Source: Acidobacteriaceae bacterium (GTDB taxonomy: Bacteria; Acidobacteriota; Terriglobia; Terriglobales; Acidobacteriaceae). Taken from it: a stretch of 36,785 bases of DNA. This document shows, piece by piece, positions 30,323 to 35,892 of the stretch. The DNA lies in the NCBI GenBank assembly GCA_003156805.1, contig PMHV01000044.1, positions 1 through 36,785 on the forward strand, given 5' to 3'. Made by a program: the position numbers and the translations under genes. Below the pieces are notes generated by a model. It ran no database searches. It was not told where the DNA came from and was given only the letters and a program-made list of their open reading frames with translations. Positions within the stretch are counted from its first letter, which is position 1. Each line of letters begins with the position of its first letter.

Positions 30323-30604
30323 TTAGTAGCCCCAGAGCGACCCACGGCCGGGCCGAGGTCTTGCCCTTCTGCGAATGGCTCGAACGACGTGCCTCGGTTC
30401 CTCTGTCTGCACTTCCACCCCTGTCAACCCCATTTTTCCCAGCAGGCGATCTAGCTCGTGCACCTGAGCGTGAGTGGCCTTCTCATTGTCGAACACCAGG
30501 GAAATAATCGTGCGATTCGGGCATCCGATGAGCAGGGCCTGATCCCGCGAGCCGTCGTCGAGACACTTTGTGTCCCCGACCTCAAACCTCTTGACAGTTG
30601 TCAT
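30323..30604 (-). CDS. Unrecognised 93-residue island protein A
   Basis: The start at 30604 has a perfect AAGGAGG 9 nt upstream. I do not recognise the family. The sequence begins MTTVKRFEVGDTKC and continues with a beta-like stretch, ALLIGCPNRTIISLVFDNE. A helix follows (HAQVHELDRLLGKMGLTGVEVQTEEP), and the tail is Arg/Pro-rich (RAIRRRARPRPGRGSLWGY), which suggests nucleic-acid contact. It lies 23 bp after gene B on the same strand, so the two are an operon. The stop is 49 bp from the tRNA end. Confidence 0.65.
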   Translation of the reverse strand: MTTVKRFEVGDTKCLDDGSRDQALLIGCPNRTIISLVFDNEKATHAQVHELDRLLGKMGLTGVEVQTEEPRHVVRAIRRRARPRPGRGSLWGY

Positions 30605-30627
30605 TGCAAGAAACCTCCTTTGTGTTG

Positions 30628-30858
30628 TCAGCTCAACACATCGAGAAGAATCTCATCAAGTTGAGCGTCCGTGATGTGGCGCTTCTCGCAGAGAGCTTTG
30701 AAGAGTAGTGCAATTGCCTTACTGTTGCGGTGCGCCTGCAATTTTTCTCGATGCGGGTTACCTTGTTCCGCAATCAGCGTGTAGAAAACACGCTGCCCCA
30801 CATCCAAGCCACCCTGCTTGTATGTTTCCTCAGCTAGTACGTCCTCGATCATTGGCAT
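30628..30858 (-). CDS. Unrecognised 76-residue island protein B
   Basis: The ATG at 30858 is chosen because GGAGGAG lies 6 nt upstream; a TTG at 30876 overlaps that site. The small protein is acidic and mostly helical: MPMIEDVLAEETYKQGGLDVGQRVFYTLIAEQG, then KAIALLFKALCEKRHITDAQLDEILLDVLS. The last helices resemble small regulatory or adaptor folds, but no family is recognised. It is the first gene of a two-gene minus-strand operon with gene A. Possible promoter elements upstream are weak. Confidence 0.65.
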   Translation of the reverse strand: MPMIEDVLAEETYKQGGLDVGQRVFYTLIAEQGNPHREKLQAHRNSKAIALLFKALCEKRHITDAQLDEILLDVLS

Positions 30859-30973
30859 AGCGTTCTCCTCCAACAATTAGAGTGCACTCAGGCCGGGAAA
30901 CCAAAGTAACTATGCGAGGGACGTTTTTTGTTGACGCTGCCTTACGGCTGCTGGCAGCGATGCTTAGGAGACG

Positions 30974-31414
30974 GTGAAAAATAAATGGCTATTACTGTGC
31001 TATAAATTTCAAAGCATGGCGCCCGCCAAGAAGAGAACGCGAGAAGAACTTATTGCGGGCGGTTACTGCCCCGTCTGCAGCAAATGCACGGCCTCGCTCG
31101 GCGGCGGCTTACGGCACTGCGGGGCGCTGTATGGGTGCCGTAGGTGCGGGACCCTTCTGCTCGAATTGAATTACGCTTACGACGACCCTACCTTCAGCAT
31201 CCTGCCCCATTTTGTCGACGTGACAGAGCATTGGCCGGAAATTCGAGATTGGTACGACAAGCGGCGTGAAGAGATTGAAGCCCACACCTCCGAGCTTGAA
31301 ATGAGGCTCCTAGCAGAGGTGCCCGGAGTAATTACAGCGATGCTCGCCAGGACGAGAGCGGATTCCACTGGCGCAGCCCGCTCCTCTAGGAGATTAACTC
31401 TCGTGAAGAGCTAG
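30974..31414 (+). CDS. Zinc-ribbon-like island protein C
   Basis: The GTG at 30974 has AGGAG close upstream (3-nt spacing); the ATG at 31016 (MAPAKKRTREEL) is the alternative and has a TATAAA at 31001. The core carries two Cys pairs, CPVC-x2-C and C-x2-C (GCRRCGTLLLEL), with an HCG between them, a zinc-ribbon-like pattern. It is followed by a helical region (WPEIRDWYDKRREEIEAHTSELEMRLLAEV). A short zinc ribbon plus helix suggests nucleic-acid or protein binding. The stop is 6 bp before the downstream tRNA-derived repeat. Divergent from genes A and B. Family not recognised. Confidence 0.65.
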   Translation: MKNKWLLLCYKFQSMAPAKKRTREELIAGGYCPVCSKCTASLGGGLRHCGALYGCRRCGTLLLELNYAYDDPTFSILPHFVDVTEHWPEIRDWYDKRREEIEAHTSELEMRLLAEVPGVITAMLARTRADSTGAARSSRRLTLVKS

Positions 31415-31420
31415 CCTCCG

Positions 31421-31470
31421 CTCGCTTGGGGTGCGAGGGGTCGGCAGTTCAAATCTGCCTGTCCCGACCA
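31421..31470 (+). repeat. tRNA-Pro 3' fragment (downstream att-like repeat)
   Basis: This is a 50-bp copy of tRNA-Pro from anticodon stem to CCA, with a single C-to-T change (31460, equal to 30263). That change would turn the last acceptor-stem pair into G-U. There is no D-arm or 5' acceptor strand, so it is not a functional tRNA. In the usual model this is the displaced original 3' end of the tRNA gene. Confidence 0.9.
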
Positions 31471-31790
31471 TTCAGCTCTCAGCTCCCAGCCGTCGGCGCG
31501 CTGAAAAAATCGGCCGCCCGAACCATCGATCCCCCAGCATTTGACTCGCAAAACCCCGAGCACCCCGAACCAAGAGAATCACTTTGAGGCGAGGCTGCGC
31601 TCTCCGACAATGGAGGGAAAGCTCCACCTGCGTCATGCTTAGCAACGCCGCCTCGTCGCAAATGGATGCCGCAGATTCCGCGATCAGACTTGGCGATCGA
31701 AGGTCAGAGCATTTGAGCTTAGAACCTTAGAACCTTAGAACCTTAGAACGTTTTACTTCAGGGCGTTTTAGTAAGACCAGGGAGAATTCT
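31471..31790. other. 320-bp gene-free region downstream of island
   Basis: No gene is supported. It begins with CAGCTCTCAGCTCCCAGC-like short repeats right after the tRNA fragment and ends with four tandem TTAGAACC units (31719-31750). Confidence 0.5.
31719..31750. repeat. Four tandem 8-bp repeats TTAGAACC upstream of 67-residue gene
   Basis: Three exact TTAGAACC units and one TTAGAACG are arranged head to tail, ending 40 bp before the next start codon, where promoter elements would be expected. Copy-number change could alter promoter spacing. Confidence 0.7.
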
Positions 31791-31994
31791 ATGGCGGGGC
31801 AAGTCGTTTTATATTTCGAGGATCAGGCCGACGCGCTGCGTTTCGCTCTGGCTGCAGGCTCGGTGATGGCGGGCGAGAGCGCCAGCGCCCCCGGCGAGCT
31901 GGTGCAGGAAACCACGCGCGTCACCCGCATCCGGCTCGACGCAACCAACGCCGCAGAAACCAGGAAACCTTCCCCGCCCGAACGCGCCGCTTAA
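31791..31994 (+). CDS. Small hypothetical protein, 67 residues
   Basis: The ATG at 31791 has CAGGGAGA 6-7 nt upstream. The product begins MAGQVVLYFEDQADALRFALAAGSVMAG, a plausible beta-alpha unit, and ends in a Thr/Arg/Pro/Glu-rich polar tail. I do not recognise a family. GC-rich codon use resembles that of neighbouring genes. It is convergent with the MerR-like gene across a 134-bp gap holding paired GTAACC/GGTTAC boxes. Confidence 0.6.
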   Translation: MAGQVVLYFEDQADALRFALAAGSVMAGESASAPGELVQETTRVTRIRLDATNAAETRKPSPPERAA

Positions 31995-32017
31995 TTATCG
32001 GGAACCAGTCACCGTGC

Positions 32018-32073
32018 GGTTACATTATTTTCGTAACCCGAAGGCTACACTTATCCTGTAACCTGGCGGTTAC
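32018..32073. promoter_or_regulatory. Paired inverted GGTTAC/GTAACC boxes
   Basis: Four boxes lie in 56 bp: GGTTAC (32018-32023), GTAACC (32033-32038), GTAACC (32058-32063) and GGTTAC (32068-32073). The outer pairs form two inverted repeats with 9-nt and 4-nt spacers. They lie downstream of both converging genes, so they could be a terminator-like structure or binding sites. The same hexamer is clustered at 7396-7469. Confidence 0.4.
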
Positions 32074-32128
32074 GTGTTTTCCAACTCTTCTTGCGGAGGA
32101 CATGCGCGCCACGAACCCTGCCGCGCAT

Positions 32129-32533
32129 TTATCCCGTGCGTCGCGTAGAGAGCAAATCCAGAATCTCGCGCAGGCCCTGGCGGATGCTGCGAAGCTCGGC
32201 GGACGATTGCGCCGGAAACGGAATCGCGGCCTGCCCGCGGCCGGCTTTGGTTTCGGAGCGCAGTTGCTGGCGCGCGCCGGCGATGGTGAATCCCTGTTCG
32301 TAGAGCAGTTGCTTGATGCGCAGCACGTTCTCCACGTCGCGGCGGCGATACATGCGTTGTCCGGTGCTGCCTTTCACCGGCTTCAGTTGCGGGAATTCGG
32401 TTTCCCAGAAGCGCAGCACGTAGGCCGGCAAGCGGCACAGGCTGGCGACCTCGCCGATGCGGAAGTAGAGCTTGTCGGGAATCAGCACCTCAGCGTGGTC
32501 GTTTTTGTTGCCGTTTTTTTTTCTCGCAGCCAT
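32129..32533 (-). CDS. MerR-family transcriptional regulator
   Basis: The 134-residue product has a MerR winged helix-turn-helix: [52 protein letters not shown], then the dimerisation helix ([15 protein letters not shown]). There is no C-terminal effector domain, so the inducer, if any, is unknown. Codons 4-7 contain a run of nine A (minus strand, 32514-32522), where slippage could occur. GGGAG lies 11 nt before the start. Confidence 0.85.
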   Translation of the reverse strand: MAARKKNGNKNDHAEVLIPDKLYFRIGEVASLCRLPAYVLRFWETEFPQLKPVKGSTGQRMYRRRDVENVLRIKQLLYEQGFTIAGARQQLRSETKAGRGQAAIPFPAQSSAELRSIRQGLREILDLLSTRRTG

Positions 32534-32729
32534 TTGCCGTAGGCTCCCGCCAAATGCGGTGTGGTTTGCCTATTGTGACACAGCTTGGAAAACTGGAAGA
32601 GATGATTTTCGCGGGCGTTCGGGAAGCGGGAGGGCGTGCGGGGGTCGAACGTCTGGCCCAGGGTGCGGAACGGCGAACCCGCATCGCCGAAACCGCTCGG
32701 CCGAACCCGCTCCGGCAACCAAGGGAAAA

Positions 32730-32759
32730 GCCTCTCAAGAGGTGCTTCTCCTGAGAGGC
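32730..32759 (-). terminator. Intrinsic terminator for the small lysine-rich peptide gene
   Basis: On the minus strand GCCTCTCA pairs with TGAGAGGC (8 bp, 14-nt loop), and the stem is followed directly by TTTTCCC. It lies 38 bp after the peptide stop codon. Confidence 0.6.
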
Positions 32760-32797
32760 CGGTGAAATTCCTGTGCGAGGTATCGACTCGCTGGCGG

Positions 32798-32836
32798 TTA
32801 GTGTTTCTTCTTTTTTGCCTTCTTCTTCGTTGCCAT
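32798..32836 (-). CDS. Possible 12-residue lysine-rich peptide
   Basis: The frame reads MATKKKAKKKKH and then TAA. GGAGGAA lies 7 nt before the ATG, one of the best ribosome-binding sites in the window. A terminator hairpin follows at 32730-32759, and a possible promoter (TTGGGT, 18 bp, TATATG) lies near 32910-32945 on the minus strand. With eight Lys or basic residues in twelve, it could bind RNA, DNA or the ribosome. No annotation tool would call it by length. The transcript may instead be a small RNA. Confidence 0.5.
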   Translation of the reverse strand: MATKKKAKKKKH

Positions 32837-32982
32837 TGAAGGTTCCTCCGTGAACGATTTTCCCTTGCAAGGGGTTCTACTACAGGGCCCGAAAGCAAAA
32901 ACGCCACCAACATATAGCGTGGGCAGCGCCCTTAACCCAACATATTGCGGCATGATGAATGCAGTGTCAACAAAATTCGGTA

Positions 32983-33000
32983 GTGTCCTAAATAGGACAC
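32983..33000. promoter_or_regulatory. GTGTCCTA-AA-TAGGACAC palindrome
   Basis: A perfect 8-2-8 inverted repeat lies 102 bp before the hydantoinase B start codon. It is a probable operator for an unknown dimeric regulator; the target could be the hydantoinase B gene (plus) or the peptide gene (minus). Confidence 0.45.
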
Positions 33001-33102
33001 AGCTCAGAATTTACGGACTCCGAGGGATTTGCTGACAGCACCGGCCACAAACGGCTGACGACGAACGGCAAGCGGCAAACGGCTGGTAGTAAACTGCGTG
33101 GG

Positions 33103-34752
33103 ATGCGGCGCGATCCCGTCGAACTGGAAATCTTCAAGAATCTCTACCACTCGATTGCCGAGGAGATGGGCGCGGCGCTGCGGCGCACCGCATTTTCTCC
33201 CAACATCAAGGAGCGGCGGGATTACTCGTGCGCGGTTTTCGCCGGCGATGGCGAAGTGATTGCCATGGGCGACCACATGCCGGTTCACTTGGGCTCGATG
33301 CCCATGTCAGTGCGGGCGGCAATCGCCACATGCAAAATGCAGCCCGGCGATGTGGTGATGCTGAACGATCCCTTTCGCGGGGGCACGCATCTGCCGGATA
33401 TCACGCTGGTGGCGCCGGTGTATGTGGGGCGCGGCCGCCCATTCGGCAGGCTCAGGGCAGGCCCTCGTCCGCGAAAAGCCGGGAAGCGGCCTGACTTCTA
33501 CGTAGCTTCGCGCGCGCACCATGCCGATGTGGGAGGAGCTTACGCAGGATCGATGGGACTGTGCCGTGAGATTTATCAGGAAGGATTCCGCATTCCTCCG
33601 GTGAAGCTTGTGCGGGCGGGTGTGACCGACGGCGATGTGCTCGCGCTGCTGCTGAACAACGTGCGCACGCCCGAGGAGCGCGAGGGTGATTTGAGTGCGC
33701 AGCTCGCGGCTTGCCATACCGGTGCGGAGCGGCTGCGGGAAGTTTGCGCACGTTATGGAATCGAGCGCGCCAAGCGCGCCGCGCGGGATTTGCTGGAGTA
33801 TTCCGAAGAACTGATGCGCGCCTTTTTGCGGCGCGTGCCGGCGGGGACTTATGCGGCAGAAGATTTTCTCGATAACGACGGTGTGAGCGATAAGCCGGTG
33901 AAGATCGCGGTGACCGTAAGCGTTCGCCAGAATCAACGGCCGCGCGGGCGAGCCGCCCGCGGCCACATTGTCACTGTAGATTTTTCCGGCAGCGATCCGC
34001 AAGTGGAAGGCAGCGTGAATGCGGTCGAGGCAATTGCATACTCGGCTTGCTTCTATGTGTTTCGTTGCCTGCTGGCGGAAGACGTTCCCGCGACTGCCGG
34101 ACTGATGCGTCCGATCCAGGTGATCACGCGCGAGGGAACCGTGGTCAATGCGCGGCCTCCGGCAGCGGTGGCGGGAGGGAACGTGGAAACTTCGCAGCGC
34201 ATTGTCGACGTTCTGTTGCGAGCGCTGGCGCAGGCCATTCCGGATCGGATTCCAGCGGCGGCTTCCGGCACGATGAACAATCTCACCATCGGAGGCGTCG
34301 ATCCGCGCACGGGCGCGGCCTTCGCTTATTACGAAACGATTGCCGGTGGAATGGGAGCGCGTCCGGACAAAGCGGGCGTTTCCGGCGTACACACGCACAT
34401 GACCAATTCGCTGAACACTCCGGCGGAAGCGCTGGAGTATGCGTATCCGCTGCGGGTGCGGCGCTATTCGCTGAGGCCGGGCAGTGGCGGCCGGGGGAAA
34501 CATCGGGGCGGGGATGGAATTATCCGCGAGATCGAAGTGCTGACGGATTGCGACGTGACCCTGCTCTCGGACCGGCGCACGCGCGGGCCGTGGGGTCTGG
34601 CCGGCGGGAGCGAAGGTTCGGCGGGAACCGCGAGCACCATGCGGAATGACGGATCAAATGAATCGATGCCGGGCAAATTCAGCGCGAGCCTGCGCAAGGG
34701 CGAGCGTATCAGGATTGAGACGCCCGGCGGCGGCGGCTGGGGAGCGGAGTGA
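33103..34752 (+). CDS. Hydantoinase B/oxoprolinase family protein
   Basis: The 549-residue product shows the HyuB pattern: DPVELEIFKNLYHSIAEEMGAALRRTAFSPNIKERRDYSCAVF at the N-terminus, MPVHLGSMPMSV, GDVVMLNDPFRGGTHLPDITLVAPV, and NNLTIGG, YYETIAGGMGARP, GVHTHMTNSLNTPAEALE, GSGGRGKHRGGDG and TPGGGGWG near the end. HyuB is one subunit of ATP-dependent N-methylhydantoinase/5-oxoprolinase-type enzymes and normally works with HyuA. No HyuA is in the window. A 44-bp palindromic repeat (33430-33473) adds about 15 residues (RGRPFGRLRAGPRPRK) between PVYVG and the FYVASRAHHADVGG motif. Confidence 0.85.
   Translation: MRRDPVELEIFKNLYHSIAEEMGAALRRTAFSPNIKERRDYSCAVFAGDGEVIAMGDHMPVHLGSMPMSVRAAIATCKMQPGDVVMLNDPFRGGTHLPDITLVAPVYVGRGRPFGRLRAGPRPRKAGKRPDFYVASRAHHADVGGAYAGSMGLCREIYQEGFRIPPVKLVRAGVTDGDVLALLLNNVRTPEEREGDLSAQLAACHTGAERLREVCARYGIERAKRAARDLLEYSEELMRAFLRRVPAGTYAAEDFLDNDGVSDKPVKIAVTVSVRQNQRPRGRAARGHIVTVDFSGSDPQVEGSVNAVEAIAYSACFYVFRCLLAEDVPATAGLMRPIQVITREGTVVNARPPAAVAGGNVETSQRIVDVLLRALAQAIPDRIPAAASGTMNNLTIGGVDPRTGAAFAYYETIAGGMGARPDKAGVSGVHTHMTNSLNTPAEALEYAYPLRVRRYSLRPGSGGRGKHRGGDGIIREIEVLTDCDVTLLSDRRTRGPWGLAGGSEGSAGTASTMRNDGSNESMPGKFSASLRKGERIRIETPGGGGWGAE
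33430..33473. repeat. 44-bp palindromic element, copy 2 (in hydantoinase B gene)
   Basis: The ends CGCGGCCG and CGTCCGCG are nearly inverted, and the core TTCGGCAGGCTCAGGGCAGG is identical to copy 1. It is read from codon position 1 here, a different frame from that in thiE, and both copies are followed by AAAA. Confidence 0.85.
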
Positions 34753-34861
34753 GAGTGGTTTCACTGCGATGTGCGATCGAAGTTCGATTGATGCTCGATT
34801 CGCCGATTGACCTCGATTGCCCGGTCATGCGAGGGTTAAGAATCGGAATGGAGAGCAGCTC

Positions 34862-35206
34862 ATGCACATCGTAAAATCCGTTGGAGTCATGTCGGTTGCC
34901 AAAATTATGGGCCTGATCTATGCCTGCCTCGGACTGTTGTTCGCTCCTTTGTTTCTGCTGATCGGATTGCTGGGTTCATTGGCAGGTCAGCAGAAAAGTC
35001 CGTTCGCCGGAATCTTCGGCGTATTTTTTGCGCTTCTCATGCCGGTGCTCTATGGGGTGATGGGATTCGTCATGGGCGCGATTGGTTCGTTGCTCTACAA
35101 TCTGTTCGCGCGATTGGTGGGCGGCTTTGAAGTTGAGGTGGAACTGCAGCCGGCGATGTTGACGGCTCCTTATCCCATCATTCCGCCACCGACCCCCAGC
35201 GTTTGA
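34862..35206 (+). CDS. DUF3566-like small membrane protein
   Basis: The start at 34862 has GGAGAG about 9 nt upstream. The 114-residue protein has two or three hydrophobic helices (about 13-38, VAKIMGLIYACLGLLFAPLFLLIGLL; about 50-85, IFGVFFALLMPVLYGVMGFVMGAIGSLLYNLF). It then has GGFEVEVEL and a short proline-rich tail. The pattern VxSxAKIMG...LLYNLxAxxVGGxExE is like that of DUF3566-type membrane proteins; the function is unknown. It is followed closely by a DinB-like gene. Confidence 0.65.
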   Translation: MHIVKSVGVMSVAKIMGLIYACLGLLFAPLFLLIGLLGSLAGQQKSPFAGIFGVFFALLMPVLYGVMGFVMGAIGSLLYNLFARLVGGFEVEVELQPAMLTAPYPIIPPPTPSV

Positions 35207-35224
35207 ATGAATGCAGGACCGGAC

Positions 35225-35788
35225 ATGACTTCCATCGATCTCGCTGCCCACTATCTCGACGAGGCGCGTCGCCAATTTCGCGGTCACAAACGCATGGCCG
35301 AGAGTGCGATGGAGCAACTGAGCGACGCTGAGTTTTTCGCGACGATCGATCCGGAATCGAATTCCGTCGCCATTCTTGTCAAGCATCTGACGGGGAACAT
35401 GCGCTCGCGTTTTACCGACTTCCTCACCAGCGACGGCGAAAAGCCCAACCGCTTTCGCGACCAGGAGTTTGAACTGGCCGCATCAACCACGCGCGAGGAA
35501 GTGATGAGGTCGTGGGAAGATGGCTGGGCGCGCGTGTTTGCGGCGCTAGAGTCGATGAAGCCGGAAGACGTGATGCGCACGGTGACGATCCGCGGCGAAC
35601 CGCATACCGCGTTGCAGGCCATCAACCGGCAGATTGCGCACTACGCGCAGCACACGGGACAAATCGTGTTCCTGGCAAAGCATCTGCGGTCGAGCGAATG
35701 GAAGACGCTAAGCATTCCGCGCGGCAAGTCGGAAGAGTTTAAGGTGGCGGCGCCAAAGTCTGACAGAAGATTGCCGAAGGAGAAGTGA
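35225..35788 (+). CDS. DUF1572 / DinB-like protein (third in window)
   Basis: The start at 35225 (MTSIDLAAHYLDEARRQF) has AGGA 7 nt upstream; an ATG at 35207 directly after the previous stop is also possible. The 187-residue product has the DUF1572 pattern of the DinB superfamily: SNSVAILVKHLTGNMRSRFTDFLTSDGEKPNR with a conserved His, and QAINRQIAHYAQHTGQIVFLAKHL with the H-x3-H pair. These residues would bind a divalent metal. The exact role is unknown. Confidence 0.85.
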   Translation: MTSIDLAAHYLDEARRQFRGHKRMAESAMEQLSDAEFFATIDPESNSVAILVKHLTGNMRSRFTDFLTSDGEKPNRFRDQEFELAASTTREEVMRSWEDGWARVFAALESMKPEDVMRTVTIRGEPHTALQAINRQIAHYAQHTGQIVFLAKHLRSSEWKTLSIPRGKSEEFKVAAPKSDRRLPKEK

Positions 35789-35892
35789 GCCGTCGTTCCG
35801 ATTCGCCGCGGCGAGAACGCACCACGATTCTCCACGGTGCTAGAATCATACGTTTTCTGTGTATCCGATCCGAATTCCTAAGGTAGCCGTCA

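Larger units (their letters stand above)
30224..31470. mobile_element. 1.2-kb tRNA-Pro-nested mini-island without integrase
   Basis: The island is bounded by 50-bp direct repeats made of the 3' part of tRNA-Pro (30224-30273 and 31421-31470, 49 of 50 identical). Both repeats begin at the anticodon stem and end at CCA, the usual crossover region of tyrosine-recombinase integration. Between them lie 1,147 bp with three small genes (two minus, one plus) and no recombinase. The upstream repeat restores an intact tRNA, as expected for an element that carries its own tRNA 3' end. It is probably non-autonomous, mobilised in trans, or a remnant of a larger element. Confidence 0.75.
32534..33102. other. 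569-bp region holding only a 12-residue peptide gene
   Basis: Positions 32534-32729 show no gene I can support. A minus-strand unit (peptide gene 32798-32836 and hairpin 32730-32759) lies in the middle. Further on is an 18-bp palindrome (32983-33000), then short repeats of the ACGGCAAGCGGCAAACGG type (about 33040-33085), and then the hydantoinase B gene. Confidence 0.5.

Noticed and set aside
31421-31470. Second tRNA-Pro gene
   Set aside because: Lacks the 5' acceptor strand and D-arm; it is only the 3' fragment.
31479-31661. 60-codon minus-strand frame downstream of the tRNA fragment
   Set aside because: No ribosome-binding site and no recognisable fold; I could not separate it from chance.
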